A stretch of DNA of 64,000 nt, taken from assembly GCF_003820355.1 (NCBI RefSeq), contig NZ_RPOK01000001.1:770847-834846 (forward strand), read 5' to 3'. This DNA is from Paralteromonas sediminis. GTDB lineage: Bacteria; Pseudomonadota; Gammaproteobacteria; Enterobacterales; Alteromonadaceae. The translations under genes were made by a program, and so were the position numbers. The notes under the pieces were generated by a model. That model worked only from the letters and a program-made list of their open reading frames with translations. It was not told where the DNA came from and did not search any database. Below are positions 8,722-17,175 of the stretch, in pieces; the stretch's first letter is position 1; each line of letters starts with the position of its first letter.

Positions 8722-10317
8722 CTAGATGGCCTTGTAAGCTTTAAATGCGCCTTTGCCAGATTGCTTAACGCTATACATAGCCTGATCTGCCCGGCGTATC
8801 AATTCTTCAGCCGTAGTGCCATCCATTGGATAACTGGCTACACCAATGGAGGCAGTGCAGGTAAAACGACCTGTCGAGTCACTAACCGACTCGAGTGCTT
8901 CGAGAATACGTTCTAAAAACGGCCCATATTCGTCTAAGCCGGACACATCCGTTAACACGGCCACAAACTCATCACCGCCCACGCGGGCGAGGGTGTCTAC
9001 CTCGCGAAGGCAAGCGCGCATGGCTTTACCGGTTTCAACCAAAAACTGATCGCCTTCGTGATGCCCCAATTCGTCATTAACAAGCTTAAAGCTATCTAAA
9101 TCAATGAATGCTACTACCACTTCAGATTCGTGGCGTTTGGCTCTTGCCAATGCCTCTGCAAGGCGCTCAGCCAGCAATGTTCGATTAGGTAGTCCTGTCA
9201 GTTGGTCGTGAGAGGCCGAATATTCCAGTGCTTTTGCCTGATTTTTAATGGTGGTGATGTCGGTATAGATCCCCACATACCACATATCTTTACCATGCTC
9301 GTCTTTAACAACGTTATAACGGGCCATCTCAGTTTTTATCTGACCATTGGGTAATTGCACGCTGAGCTCGCCTTGCCAGCGTCCTTTGTCGGTTATGCGT
9401 TGCCAGCGACGTCTAAAGGCTTCATCACCGTCGCTGCCATGCCTGACTTCCTTAAGATTTTTACCTACCACTTCATTAACTTCCCGGCCGGTCGTTTTGG
9501 CAAACACTGGGTTGGCATTAAGCACGTTTGCCTGTGCATCGACGATCACGATGCTTTCGCTGGTATGTTCAAATACACTGGCCGCTAGCCTCTGTTCGCG
9601 TAGGGCTTTTACCTGCGCGGTAACGTCTCGCGCAATGCCATAAAGACCAATGATTTCACCAGCATCGTTTTTGACCGGGTACTTGCGGTTGTCCACCCAG
9701 CCTTGGGTGCCATCTGGCCGAATGATAGGCTGAATACCTTGTGCCACACTCTCACCGGCATACACTTGTACTTCAAGGTTGTAGTAATTCTCAACCAGCG
9801 ACTCGGGAAACACCTCATAGTCGATTTTTCCTGAAAATTCACGCCAATGAGAAATGGGTTCACATAAACTCACCATACTCTGACTTGCGGCCAATAGCAC
9901 ATGATGGGCGTCCTTAAAAAAGATAAAGTCGTTGGTGGTTTCCATCAACACAGTCACAATATCGGAATCAAGACCCGTCATGGCATGAGGAAGGTGTCTA
10001 ACATCAACAAAAGACAAACTAATAACATCAGGTTGCAGATAAGCAGTTACAGACACCCAAAAGATACGGAATTGTTTGTCTTTGCCTCTTAGGCGCATGT
10101 GTAATGAGGGGGTGTCAGAGTTGGGCAATGTTTCGCACAAGGCCTGCAAGGCTTGCAGATCGTCCTGGTGTCCACATCGATGCAAATAGTTTTTTCGCTC
10201 AACCATTTCAGACGTTGAAAAACCCAGCAATGCTGAGGTTTCACCACTCACTTGAAGTAAGTTGAGGTCTGCATCTACATCACATGCAAACGAAAAATCA
10301 GAGACAGAGTTGCTCAC
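8722..10317 (-). CDS. PAS-domain diguanylate cyclase
   Basis: 531 residues starting at GTG. Several PAS modules occupy roughly residues 1-360 (for example FVDVRHLPHAM, IIGLYGIARDVTAQ, MWYVGIYTDITTIKNQ) and a GGDEF domain follows from about 365. The active-site motif is a full GGDEF (ARVGGDEFVAVLTD), so it should make cyclic di-GMP. No membrane segment is evident, so it senses a cytoplasmic signal. No EAL domain is present. A product-binding RxxD motif is not obvious five residues before GGDEF. It is a single-gene unit between the chitinase and the SMC operon. Confidence 0.93.
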   Translation of the reverse strand: MSNSVSDFSFACDVDADLNLLQVSGETSALLGFSTSEMVERKNYLHRCGHQDDLQALQALCETLPNSDTPSLHMRLRGKDKQFRIFWVSVTAYLQPDVISLSFVDVRHLPHAMTGLDSDIVTVLMETTNDFIFFKDAHHVLLAASQSMVSLCEPISHWREFSGKIDYEVFPESLVENYYNLEVQVYAGESVAQGIQPIIRPDGTQGWVDNRKYPVKNDAGEIIGLYGIARDVTAQVKALREQRLAASVFEHTSESIVIVDAQANVLNANPVFAKTTGREVNEVVGKNLKEVRHGSDGDEAFRRRWQRITDKGRWQGELSVQLPNGQIKTEMARYNVVKDEHGKDMWYVGIYTDITTIKNQAKALEYSASHDQLTGLPNRTLLAERLAEALARAKRHESEVVVAFIDLDSFKLVNDELGHHEGDQFLVETGKAMRACLREVDTLARVGGDEFVAVLTDVSGLDEYGPFLERILEALESVSDSTGRFTCTASIGVASYPMDGTTAEELIRRADQAMYSVKQSGKGAFKAYKAI

Positions 10318-10508
10318 ACTAATAGAATAACCTAAACATAGTTACACTCAAGCGTAGACGATATTAACCTAAACCCCAAAGAAATAGGGGCCTAGCAGAC
10401 GATTTTTTATATTCAGCATGGATTCGTCGATATTGCCACTTTTGTGGCCTTATTATTCGTACTACAATGCTGCTCTTTTTATTGTGCATTAACGGGTGAA
10501 GGAGCCTC

Positions 10509-13500
10509 ATGCCCGGGTTAAAACGAATAATTCTAATAGACACCCACCTCCCAAACGTAGTTGAACTCAAGCTGGATGGCCACACCAATATTTGTGGTAC
10601 CAATGCGTCAGGTAAAACCACCTTACAACGCTTGATCCCGGTGTTTTACGGAGAGTATCCCAGTCGGGTGGTACCCGCCACACGTGACAGCTTCGAGAAG
10701 TGGTATTTACCGCGTCCTTCCAGCTTTATTATCTATGAATACGAGCGCTTTGAAGGTGACTTGTGTCAGGCTGTGCTGACGTCTACCGGTACCGGTGTTA
10801 ACTATCGTTTGATAGGGAAACCGTTCGACAGGGACGATTACCTCATCCAGCAAAAAACCGGTGAATTCGCCAGCGTGAATGCCGTTGATATGGCGCGGGC
10901 ACTCAAGCGCAATAATATTTTGGTGTCGAGCCAAATGGGTACCAAAGATTTCCGCGCTGTTATTCAAAACGATCAAAGTACGTTAACGCAAAGCAGCAAT
11001 GCTCGGGAATTACTCGGCTATGCGCGTATTTTTAGCGTGTGCGATGCCGCGCATCCAATTCGGCACATAGAAAAGCTGGCAAAAGCCGTGCACTCCAAAG
11101 AAGGTAAAATGGAAACCATCAAAACCATGGTGGCGGCCATTATGGAGGAAGACGGTGTGCAGCCGCCCACGTCCAACCTGAGTAAACAGCGAGTGGACGA
11201 CTGGCAGGGTGAGTGTCAGCTGATTAAATCGTTTGACGGTATCCGTCCCACATTTTTGCAGTTGGAGCAGGCCAATCTGGCGCTGGAAGATGCCGAGGCC
11301 CAGCTGCGCGCGCTGAAAGAACAGTTTTCGGTGGACAGTGCCACTCAGGCTGCCGAACTCACGCAACAACAAGCGCAGCTGGAAGAAACCGTTATCAGTC
11401 TGAAGCAAGCTGAAAGCCAATGGCGCGATGCGCAGGACACCCTGAACCAGACTATCTCATCGGCCCGTGCCGATGTGGACAAATACACTCGCGAATTGGA
11501 TGCAGTAGAAGAAGAGTATGCCCAGTGGCAGGAAAAAGACATTGACCAGCTGAAAAACGATGTGGAGCACCTGGAACAATGGCAGCGCGCACTGGCCAAT
11601 ACCGAATCACGGCTCGCTTTGCTTACCAACGAGCACCAAGACGCCGAAGCCAGCTTTAACCGTCGACTGGCTGAAATCGGTGAGTCGCACGCCGAAGCCG
11701 TGAGCGCCCTGCACGCGAAAAAGCAAACGCTCAACGACACGCTGAACCAGCAAAGGCAGGAAGAAGCCGTACTTAAGCAGCAAAGCAAAGAGCAGTACCA
11801 AAGCCAGCTAACGGCGCTAGAAAACAGCTATCGCGAGTCCATAGAATCACTCAAGGTTGAAAAAGCCGAGTGCAGCAGTGCGCTAAGCAATGCAGGCTTT
11901 AACTCATTCGAGCAAAGCCAGCTGGATTTACTCGATGCAGCGATAAAAGAAGCGCAAGTCAGCGAAGACGCTGCACAAGAGGCGTGTCAGCATGCCCGTC
12001 AGGCGCTGCAAAGCAGCCAGCGCAAGCGCGAGCAAGCCAGTATTGCACTTGAGAAGGCAAGGGGCCGCTATCAGCAGGCAAACAGCAATGTTGAGAAGGT
12101 TAAACAGATGCTGTTCCCCGGCGAAGGCACCTTACTGGAGTTTCTTCGCGCGTCGAAACCCGACTGGCCAGACACCATAGGTAAAATTATTCAGCCAGAA
12201 TTGCTGAACCAGACCAAGCTACATCCAACGCAAAAAGACGAGGGCGATAGCCTGTTCGGCATAGGGTTGGATTTAAGCCACCTGGATAAGCCAATGCTGG
12301 CGGCCGATGAGGCGACCCTGCAAACCAAACTCAACGAAGCAGAATCTCAGGCCAGCGAGGCCCTAGCGGCGCAAAACGACGCAGAAAGTGCGCTCAGCAG
12401 TGCCGACGAAGAGGTGCGCAATGCGGAACTCGCGCTTACCCAAAAAGACAACAGTGTAAAGTCGGCGCAGGCCAACCGAAAACGTCTACAGCAAGACAAA
12501 GACACTCAACTGAGTGAATACCAGTCTGCGCTGGCTGAGCGTAAGTTAACGGCGAAAAAGCGAATTGAAAAGATCGCTTCAGCGCTAAGCAAAGCAGAAT
12601 CTGCCCACAACGCAGAAAAAGAAGCCTTGCTTGAACAGCAGCGTGAGGCGGAAACCGAACAGAGTTTCCACTGGCAGCAGCTGATTGATGAAACCCAGGA
12701 ACGTATTGCCCACGTCGACGACGAAATTGCCTCGATCAAGCAGGATGCCGAGCAGGAAAAGCAAACCCTGTCACAATGGTTGGACAGCGAGCTGAATGAG
12801 CGAGGGATTGATGTAGACGAAATCGGCACCCTGAAGAAGCAACTGGCAACGCTGCAAAAAGACATCCAGCGCACCCAAAGCCAGCGTCATTTAGTGGCTG
12901 ACTACACCCGTTGGTATGACCGTATCTTCAAAGGGCAAAAGGTGGAATGGCAAAAGAGCCTGACTAAAACCCGTCAAACCCTCAGTGACGCCGAGCGTGA
13001 ACTGGCCAAATACCAAAGCGACTTCAAACAAACCCGCGAGCAGCTTATTGCGAAGCGGGCTGAACTTGAGCAGTCTATTACCCGCCTTAGCAGTCATATT
13101 GAAGAAGTGAAAAGCCTGCACAAAGCCATTGTCAGGTTGGATTTGGATGAAAAAGGCGACGTTGCCGATATTGCCAGTGTGGCCAATACACTCACCCAAC
13201 GCATTAGCCTGTCACAGAGCCTGCTCAAAGATCGCGAAACCCAGCACAAAAACGTGCGCGACTACGTAGACATGTTCGATCAGATGATCGCCACACAAGC
13301 CGGTACCGGATTGTCTGACACCTGGGAAAAAGCCCGTCAGGAATGTAAGACCGTATCTGAAGACGGCACGGTAAGGGTAGAGCATCGCAAGTTGGTGCCG
13401 CACTTGTCCCAGCTGTTGAACGTCATCATTCCGCAAAAACTGCAAGGCCTGAAAGAACAAGGGCGTATTTTTGGTGCAGATTTAAGCCAGTACTACCACG

Positions 13501-14189
13501 TACTGGTGGATATCGATAAACGCATTGAGCGTCAAAGCAGGCGGCTCACAGAAGAAGTCGACAGTGAATTGTATTTGGATGGCGTATCTAACTCTGCAGT
13601 GAAAATTCGTTCGCGCATCAGTGAACTGGAATTTTGGCCAGAGCTGGAAGCGTTTAAACAGGAGCATGAAGCCTGGCTGGCGGAGGGCGGTGATCAGTTG
13701 CCTGAAGAGTCGTACGGTCACGCCATGATCCGCGTGCTGGACATTCTGGGCCGGGCAGCGCTGCACGGCGGTATCAGTAAGTTGCTGGACATCGAATTGC
13801 ATCTGCGCGAAGGCAACAGCGATTTGGTGATCCGCACCGACCGTCAGCTCAACGAATCATCTAGCCATGGTATGGCGTACCTGATTTTGTGTAAGTTTTT
13901 ACTTGCCTTTACCCGTTTGCTGCGGGGCGAAGCCGATGTCACCATTCACTGGCCTATCGACGAGCTGGGCACCTTGCACCACAGCAATATCAAAAAGATT
14001 TTTGATGCCTGTCAGAACAACAACATCGATGTGGTCGGGGCTTTCCCGAATCCGGAGTCGGAAGTGCTCAACTTGTTTGAGAATCGTTACCTGATTGACA
14101 AGGCGAGCCGTCGCTTGCAAGTGGTGCAGCCGAAAGTGAATGCCATTTCTGAAAAACTCAAAGCAAAGAGGGAGGCTGAAGCATGTTAA
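10509..14189 (+). CDS. SMC/MukB-like ATPase (DUF3584 type)
   Basis: 1226 residues. The Walker A motif is G30-TNASGKT. Residues about 245-530 and 600-960 are long coiled coil rich in Q, E, A and K, interrupted by a non-coiled hinge-like stretch around 535-590. Near the C-terminus lie a signature-like NESSSHGMAYL (about 1115-1123) and a Walker B ending VTIHWPIDELG with the catalytic pair D1151-E1152. This is the layout of SMC, MukB and MksB ATPases. The N-terminus and length resemble the Pfam family DUF3584 (recalled, not searched) rather than E. coli MukB, which is near 1490 residues. AAGGAG precedes the ATG, and a TACAAT -10-like box lies at 10463-10468. It overlaps the next gene by 7 bases, so it should form a complex with the two following proteins, probably on DNA. 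Confidence 0.85.
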   Translation: MPGLKRIILIDTHLPNVVELKLDGHTNICGTNASGKTTLQRLIPVFYGEYPSRVVPATRDSFEKWYLPRPSSFIIYEYERFEGDLCQAVLTSTGTGVNYRLIGKPFDRDDYLIQQKTGEFASVNAVDMARALKRNNILVSSQMGTKDFRAVIQNDQSTLTQSSNARELLGYARIFSVCDAAHPIRHIEKLAKAVHSKEGKMETIKTMVAAIMEEDGVQPPTSNLSKQRVDDWQGECQLIKSFDGIRPTFLQLEQANLALEDAEAQLRALKEQFSVDSATQAAELTQQQAQLEETVISLKQAESQWRDAQDTLNQTISSARADVDKYTRELDAVEEEYAQWQEKDIDQLKNDVEHLEQWQRALANTESRLALLTNEHQDAEASFNRRLAEIGESHAEAVSALHAKKQTLNDTLNQQRQEEAVLKQQSKEQYQSQLTALENSYRESIESLKVEKAECSSALSNAGFNSFEQSQLDLLDAAIKEAQVSEDAAQEACQHARQALQSSQRKREQASIALEKARGRYQQANSNVEKVKQMLFPGEGTLLEFLRASKPDWPDTIGKIIQPELLNQTKLHPTQKDEGDSLFGIGLDLSHLDKPMLAADEATLQTKLNEAESQASEALAAQNDAESALSSADEEVRNAELALTQKDNSVKSAQANRKRLQQDKDTQLSEYQSALAERKLTAKKRIEKIASALSKAESAHNAEKEALLEQQREAETEQSFHWQQLIDETQERIAHVDDEIASIKQDAEQEKQTLSQWLDSELNERGIDVDEIGTLKKQLATLQKDIQRTQSQRHLVADYTRWYDRIFKGQKVEWQKSLTKTRQTLSDAERELAKYQSDFKQTREQLIAKRAELEQSITRLSSHIEEVKSLHKAIVRLDLDEKGDVADIASVANTLTQRISLSQSLLKDRETQHKNVRDYVDMFDQMIATQAGTGLSDTWEKARQECKTVSEDGTVRVEHRKLVPHLSQLLNVIIPQKLQGLKEQGRIFGADLSQYYHVLVDIDKRIERQSRRLTEEVDSELYLDGVSNSAVKIRSRISELEFWPELEAFKQEHEAWLAEGGDQLPEESYGHAMIRVLDILGRAALHGGISKLLDIELHLREGNSDLVIRTDRQLNESSSHGMAYLILCKFLLAFTRLLRGEADVTIHWPIDELGTLHHSNIKKIFDACQNNNIDVVGAFPNPESEVLNLFENRYLIDKASRRLQVVQPKVNAISEKLKAKREAEAC

Positions 14190-14818
14190 GTGAAGCAGGA
14201 CGCGTACTCTCCCGGCTACTGGAAGGCGCCTATATTTGTCAGGTCAGTGACGAAGAGGGCTGGCGCTTTTTAAAGCAGCGCGAAAACCAAAACCAAATTA
14301 AGCCGCATTTAGACGTGCTGAATCGTCAGCTGTCTACTGCCGCTGACGGCAGTGTGTTTTACGCCAGTTATATCTCTATTGGCGAAGAAGAGCGCAAGCA
14401 TCTTACCGCCCAGTTTGCAGAGACCACGTCGCAATTAATGCCGCTGGTGGAGTGGTTAGTGCTGGTTCAACAGGCTACGCAGTCTGATGTGCCGCTGGCC
14501 ATGGGCTCGGCGATCCGCTTGTCAGAACTACAACAAATTATTGAAGACACGCCGGCGTTTCGGGAAACGCTGGAAAAGATTGCCCGGTACCGCTTGTTTG
14601 GCTCCACCAGTGTGAACATGGACGGCCAGCTAAAACAGGTGTTTAAACGCCTCACCGACTTGGGCTATTTGCTAAAACCCAATAGTGAAAAGCAAATTTA
14701 TCTGGCAACCGGCAAGATTGAATATCTGTATGAGGTCATCAAGTTCATTGACGAAACAGAAGGGCTTGGGCTGGCTGAGCAGGCCGAAGCGGCCATTGCG
14801 CAGGGTAGTTTGTTGTGA
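14183..14818 (+). CDS. MukE/MksE-like condensin subunit (candidate)
   Basis: 211 residues, close in size to MksE and MukE (about 225). The start has GGGAGG in front and lies inside the end of the SMC gene. It is largely helical with two winged-helix-like sections: GRVLSRLLEGAYICQVSDEEGWRFLK (in pieces) at the N-terminus, and FKRLTDLGYLLKP with a following beta hairpin near residues 153-175. MukE-type proteins are tandem winged-helix dimers that bridge the kleisin and the SMC heads. The assignment rests on size, fold impression and position, not on a recognised motif. The next gene overlaps by 4 bases. Confidence 0.6.
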   Translation: MLSEAGRVLSRLLEGAYICQVSDEEGWRFLKQRENQNQIKPHLDVLNRQLSTAADGSVFYASYISIGEEERKHLTAQFAETTSQLMPLVEWLVLVQQATQSDVPLAMGSAIRLSELQQIIEDTPAFRETLEKIARYRLFGSTSVNMDGQLKQVFKRLTDLGYLLKPNSEKQIYLATGKIEYLYEVIKFIDETEGLGLAEQAEAAIAQGSLL

Positions 14819-16029
14819 GTCAAATAATTGAAGAGGGGAAAAGGCTACTTAATGCCTTAGCCCGTCACGGCGATATTATCATGCAGGCCTATGCCAACGG
14901 CACGGTAACGGAGCGCCAGTTCCCGGCCAATGCACTGGAACAGCTGGTAAGGTTGGGCGTGTTATGGCGGCCCGATGCCAGTCAGCCGTTGCGCTTGAAG
15001 GCAGTAGTCAGAAACCTGCTGGAAGGCAGTTTGCAGGACGAGCGCAACCGGGTAATGTCAACCAACGTAGTGGCTGCATTGTCTGGGCTCACAACCTTGG
15101 CTGAACACTATAAAGAGTCATTGTTGGCGCAGCGTTTTGCAGAATCACAGTCTTACCTGAACGAGCTCACCGAGCACGTATACCAACTCAGCGAAGCGCT
15201 AGGCAACAGTATTCGCGTGTTGTTCAGTCGTATTAATGACGAGTTTGGCTATGTGTCGTCGGTGGAGGCAAAAATTCGTGAAAACCAACTGGCACAGGAG
15301 CAGGTGAGTGAACTGCTTAACCAGCTGGAGTGTTTTCAGTTTGATCAGTTAAGTCAGGTAGCGGGTAACTACAGTGAATTGCGCCATTTACTGGTGGTAA
15401 CCTTGCAGCGCCGGTTTGCCAAAGCCGCACAAGAGTTGTCGGTGGTCCAGGCGCGATTGCTAGCGCTATTGGGGCGCTTCAGAGAGTTCCAGGGCAGAAC
15501 CCGGTTGCTCAAGGGTTATTTGCTGCATCAGGAACAACATCCTGATTTTGCCCCAAGGCAATACATCAATATGACACAGCCGCCCGCCTTGTTTACGCAA
15601 GCACCGCCGCTATTGGCAGAGGCAAAAGCCGATGTCTTTAACACCGAGCACGAAAACGTGCTGGCCTTAATTGCAGTTAGTGTAGGTGCACACAAGGTGC
15701 GCGTTAAACCTAAAACGACTGCTGTCGCCCAGAAATTTACGCTGGAAGAAGCGTCATCGGTCACCCTGAATGATTCGGAAATTAAGGTGGCGGTAGAGGC
15801 CTACTTTGAACGTGTCATCGACTCTGGGCAAACTCTGTCAGCGCTGACTTACTTTGACGAAAAACAGCTCGATTTCGACAAAGAAGTCTGGCTGTATCAA
15901 GTGATTGGCGAATACGATGGGCTTACCAGTACCGATAAAGCCTTTTTCGCTCTGGAGTGGGAAGGGCAAACCGACCCTGTGTTTACAGGGAATTATTACA
16001 TTGAGGACATCTTACTGGGCCTACGATAG
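14815..16029 (+). CDS. MukF/MksF-like kleisin subunit (candidate)
   Basis: 404 residues from a GTG that overlaps the previous stop (GTGA). The N-terminal 80 residues look like a winged helix (FPANALEQLVRLGVLWRPD) as in MukF. A long helical middle (about 90-235, YKESLLAQRFAESQSYLN and later helices) resembles the MukF four-helix dimer region. The C-terminal part (about 290-404) is a mixed domain that could be the second winged helix contacting the SMC head. Placement as third gene of an SMC operon after a MukE-sized gene fits a kleisin. No enzymatic motif is visible, so no nuclease is fused here. Confidence 0.58.
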   Translation: MSQIIEEGKRLLNALARHGDIIMQAYANGTVTERQFPANALEQLVRLGVLWRPDASQPLRLKAVVRNLLEGSLQDERNRVMSTNVVAALSGLTTLAEHYKESLLAQRFAESQSYLNELTEHVYQLSEALGNSIRVLFSRINDEFGYVSSVEAKIRENQLAQEQVSELLNQLECFQFDQLSQVAGNYSELRHLLVVTLQRRFAKAAQELSVVQARLLALLGRFREFQGRTRLLKGYLLHQEQHPDFAPRQYINMTQPPALFTQAPPLLAEAKADVFNTEHENVLALIAVSVGAHKVRVKPKTTAVAQKFTLEEASSVTLNDSEIKVAVEAYFERVIDSGQTLSALTYFDEKQLDFDKEVWLYQVIGEYDGLTSTDKAFFALEWEGQTDPVFTGNYYIEDILLGLR

Positions 16030-16122
16030 AAATTTCGCGTAATGGATAAAACTTTTTGGCGCATTTCAGGTCTTACAGTGCCACACAAATGGAATGCGTT
16101 AGCTAATACACGAGGATCACAC

Positions 16123-16518
16123 ATGCAGTTATCCCAGTTACAGCACTTTAATCAAGCCCTTATTCAAATGTCAGTATTGCTTTATCAAGTAGACAGAAAA
16201 GTCACGCTGACTGAGCAGGAAGCCCTAGATAGCCTGGTGGAGTCACTCGACTGGCAAAGCCCTATCAGTTGTGAAGCGTTTAAAACCGAAGCCATTTTTC
16301 AGGCACGCAAGGCACTGGATGTGGGCGAAGGACGCGCCATGCTAAAAAACCTCAAAGACGACTTGATGTACGACCCCGACACGGCCATGGAAGTGGCATA
16401 TATGATCACAGGTGTCGACGGCGAGCGCTCAGACGATGAAGCCGAGATGCTGCATTTTCTCACGCATAAATTACTGGCCAAGGCCTTAACAGAAGGCGCT
16501 GTGTTACCTGAAGAGTAA
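16123..16518 (+). CDS. TerB-like small helical protein
   Basis: 131 residues from the ATG at 16123, preceded by GAGGAT; an upstream in-frame ATG at 16042 lacks a ribosome site. The sequence is all helical and acidic. The pattern QALIQMSVLLYQVDRKVTL at the start, then DPDTAMEVAYMITGVDGERSDDEAEMLHFL near the end, resembles TerB-fold proteins, where acidic D-G-E/D-D clusters bind metal. It lies 93 bases after the kleisin-like gene on the same strand and may or may not share its transcript. The function is unknown; a link to the SMC operon is inference. Confidence 0.6.
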   Translation: MQLSQLQHFNQALIQMSVLLYQVDRKVTLTEQEALDSLVESLDWQSPISCEAFKTEAIFQARKALDVGEGRAMLKNLKDDLMYDPDTAMEVAYMITGVDGERSDDEAEMLHFLTHKLLAKALTEGAVLPEE

Positions 16519-16520
16519 TA

Positions 16521-16532
16521 CACGCTAGCGTG
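16521..16532. terminator. Perfect palindrome between convergent genes
   Basis: CACGCTAGCGTG fills the 15-base gap between the TerB-like and VTT-domain stops. It may act as a weak two-way transcription end, but there is no T run. Confidence 0.3.
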
Positions 16533-16533
16533 C

Positions 16534-17175
16534 TCACTGACGTTTCTTATTCGCGTAGTGAGCACCACCTGAAAGCGCCAGGATCAACACGACTGCCACG
16601 GCTACCAGCGTGAAGTTCTGGTCTTTCATTGCGCCCGAGAACATCACATAAGGCACGGCATGCAGTAGCTGTATTGACCAGTTGATCAACAAATAATAAG
16701 CCAATGACAGACTGCCACTGGCCAGCAAAAGGTTCTTCATCATATAGGGCAAAATGGGCAAGGCGACAATACCCACAGCCCACTTGATTTGTGATGAGCG
16801 CCCCATATCGGGTACCGAGCGATCCTTTTTGTCCAGCCAACGAATGATGCTTGGTTTAATGAACGAGTGCATGGCCAAATAGCAGGCAACCATTTGGCAC
16901 ATCATGGCAATACCTATGATGACCAGTCCCCAGCCAACGCCAAATTTTGCCCCTGCGACTATGCAAAATATACTTAAGGGTAAACCTAACAGGGGTAAAA
17001 AGCACAGCGCCAGAATAAACCAAACGGGGTCAGCCTGTGGATTCAGGGCAAACGCTTTTATCTCAGTCACTAATACAGAAATGTCGGTGTAATATAAAAA
17101 CACCGCTATACCGAGAAGCAGCAAGGCCAATCCAATTTTCAGACTGACTTGAGAATGACGCTGCGACTCACTCAT
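16534..17175 (-). CDS. TVP38/TMEM64 (VTT domain, DedA-like) membrane protein
   Basis: 213 residues with five to six hydrophobic segments. The central part (LCFLPLLGLPLSIFCIVAGAKFGVGWGLV, in pieces, about residues 56-85) carries the G-x-x-F-G re-entrant motif of VTT proteins, followed by a second hydrophobic half near 130-165. Members move lipids or keep the proton motive force at the inner membrane. Its start overlaps the end of the upstream glycosyltransferase by 4 bases, so it is the last gene of a glycosidase-glycosyltransferase-VTT operon. A role in glycolipid placement is possible but only inferred. Confidence 0.85.
   Translation of the reverse strand: MSESQRHSQVSLKIGLALLLLGIAVFLYYTDISVLVTEIKAFALNPQADPVWFILALCFLPLLGLPLSIFCIVAGAKFGVGWGLVIIGIAMMCQMVACYLAMHSFIKPSIIRWLDKKDRSVPDMGRSSQIKWAVGIVALPILPYMMKNLLLASGSLSLAYYLLINWSIQLLHAVPYVMFSGAMKDQNFTLVAVAVVLILALSGGAHYANKKRQ

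Noticed and set aside
11345-13802. Long antisense frames opposite the SMC gene
   Set aside because: Up to 147 codons, but they have low-complexity Ser/Cys-rich translations, no ribosome sites, and mirror the codon bias of the coiled-coil gene.
10509-16029. Wadjet (JetABCD) defence system
   Set aside because: The SMC, E-like and F-like genes are present, but there is no JetD nuclease gene beside them, gene order differs, and the ATPase looks like DUF3584. I kept the neutral name.
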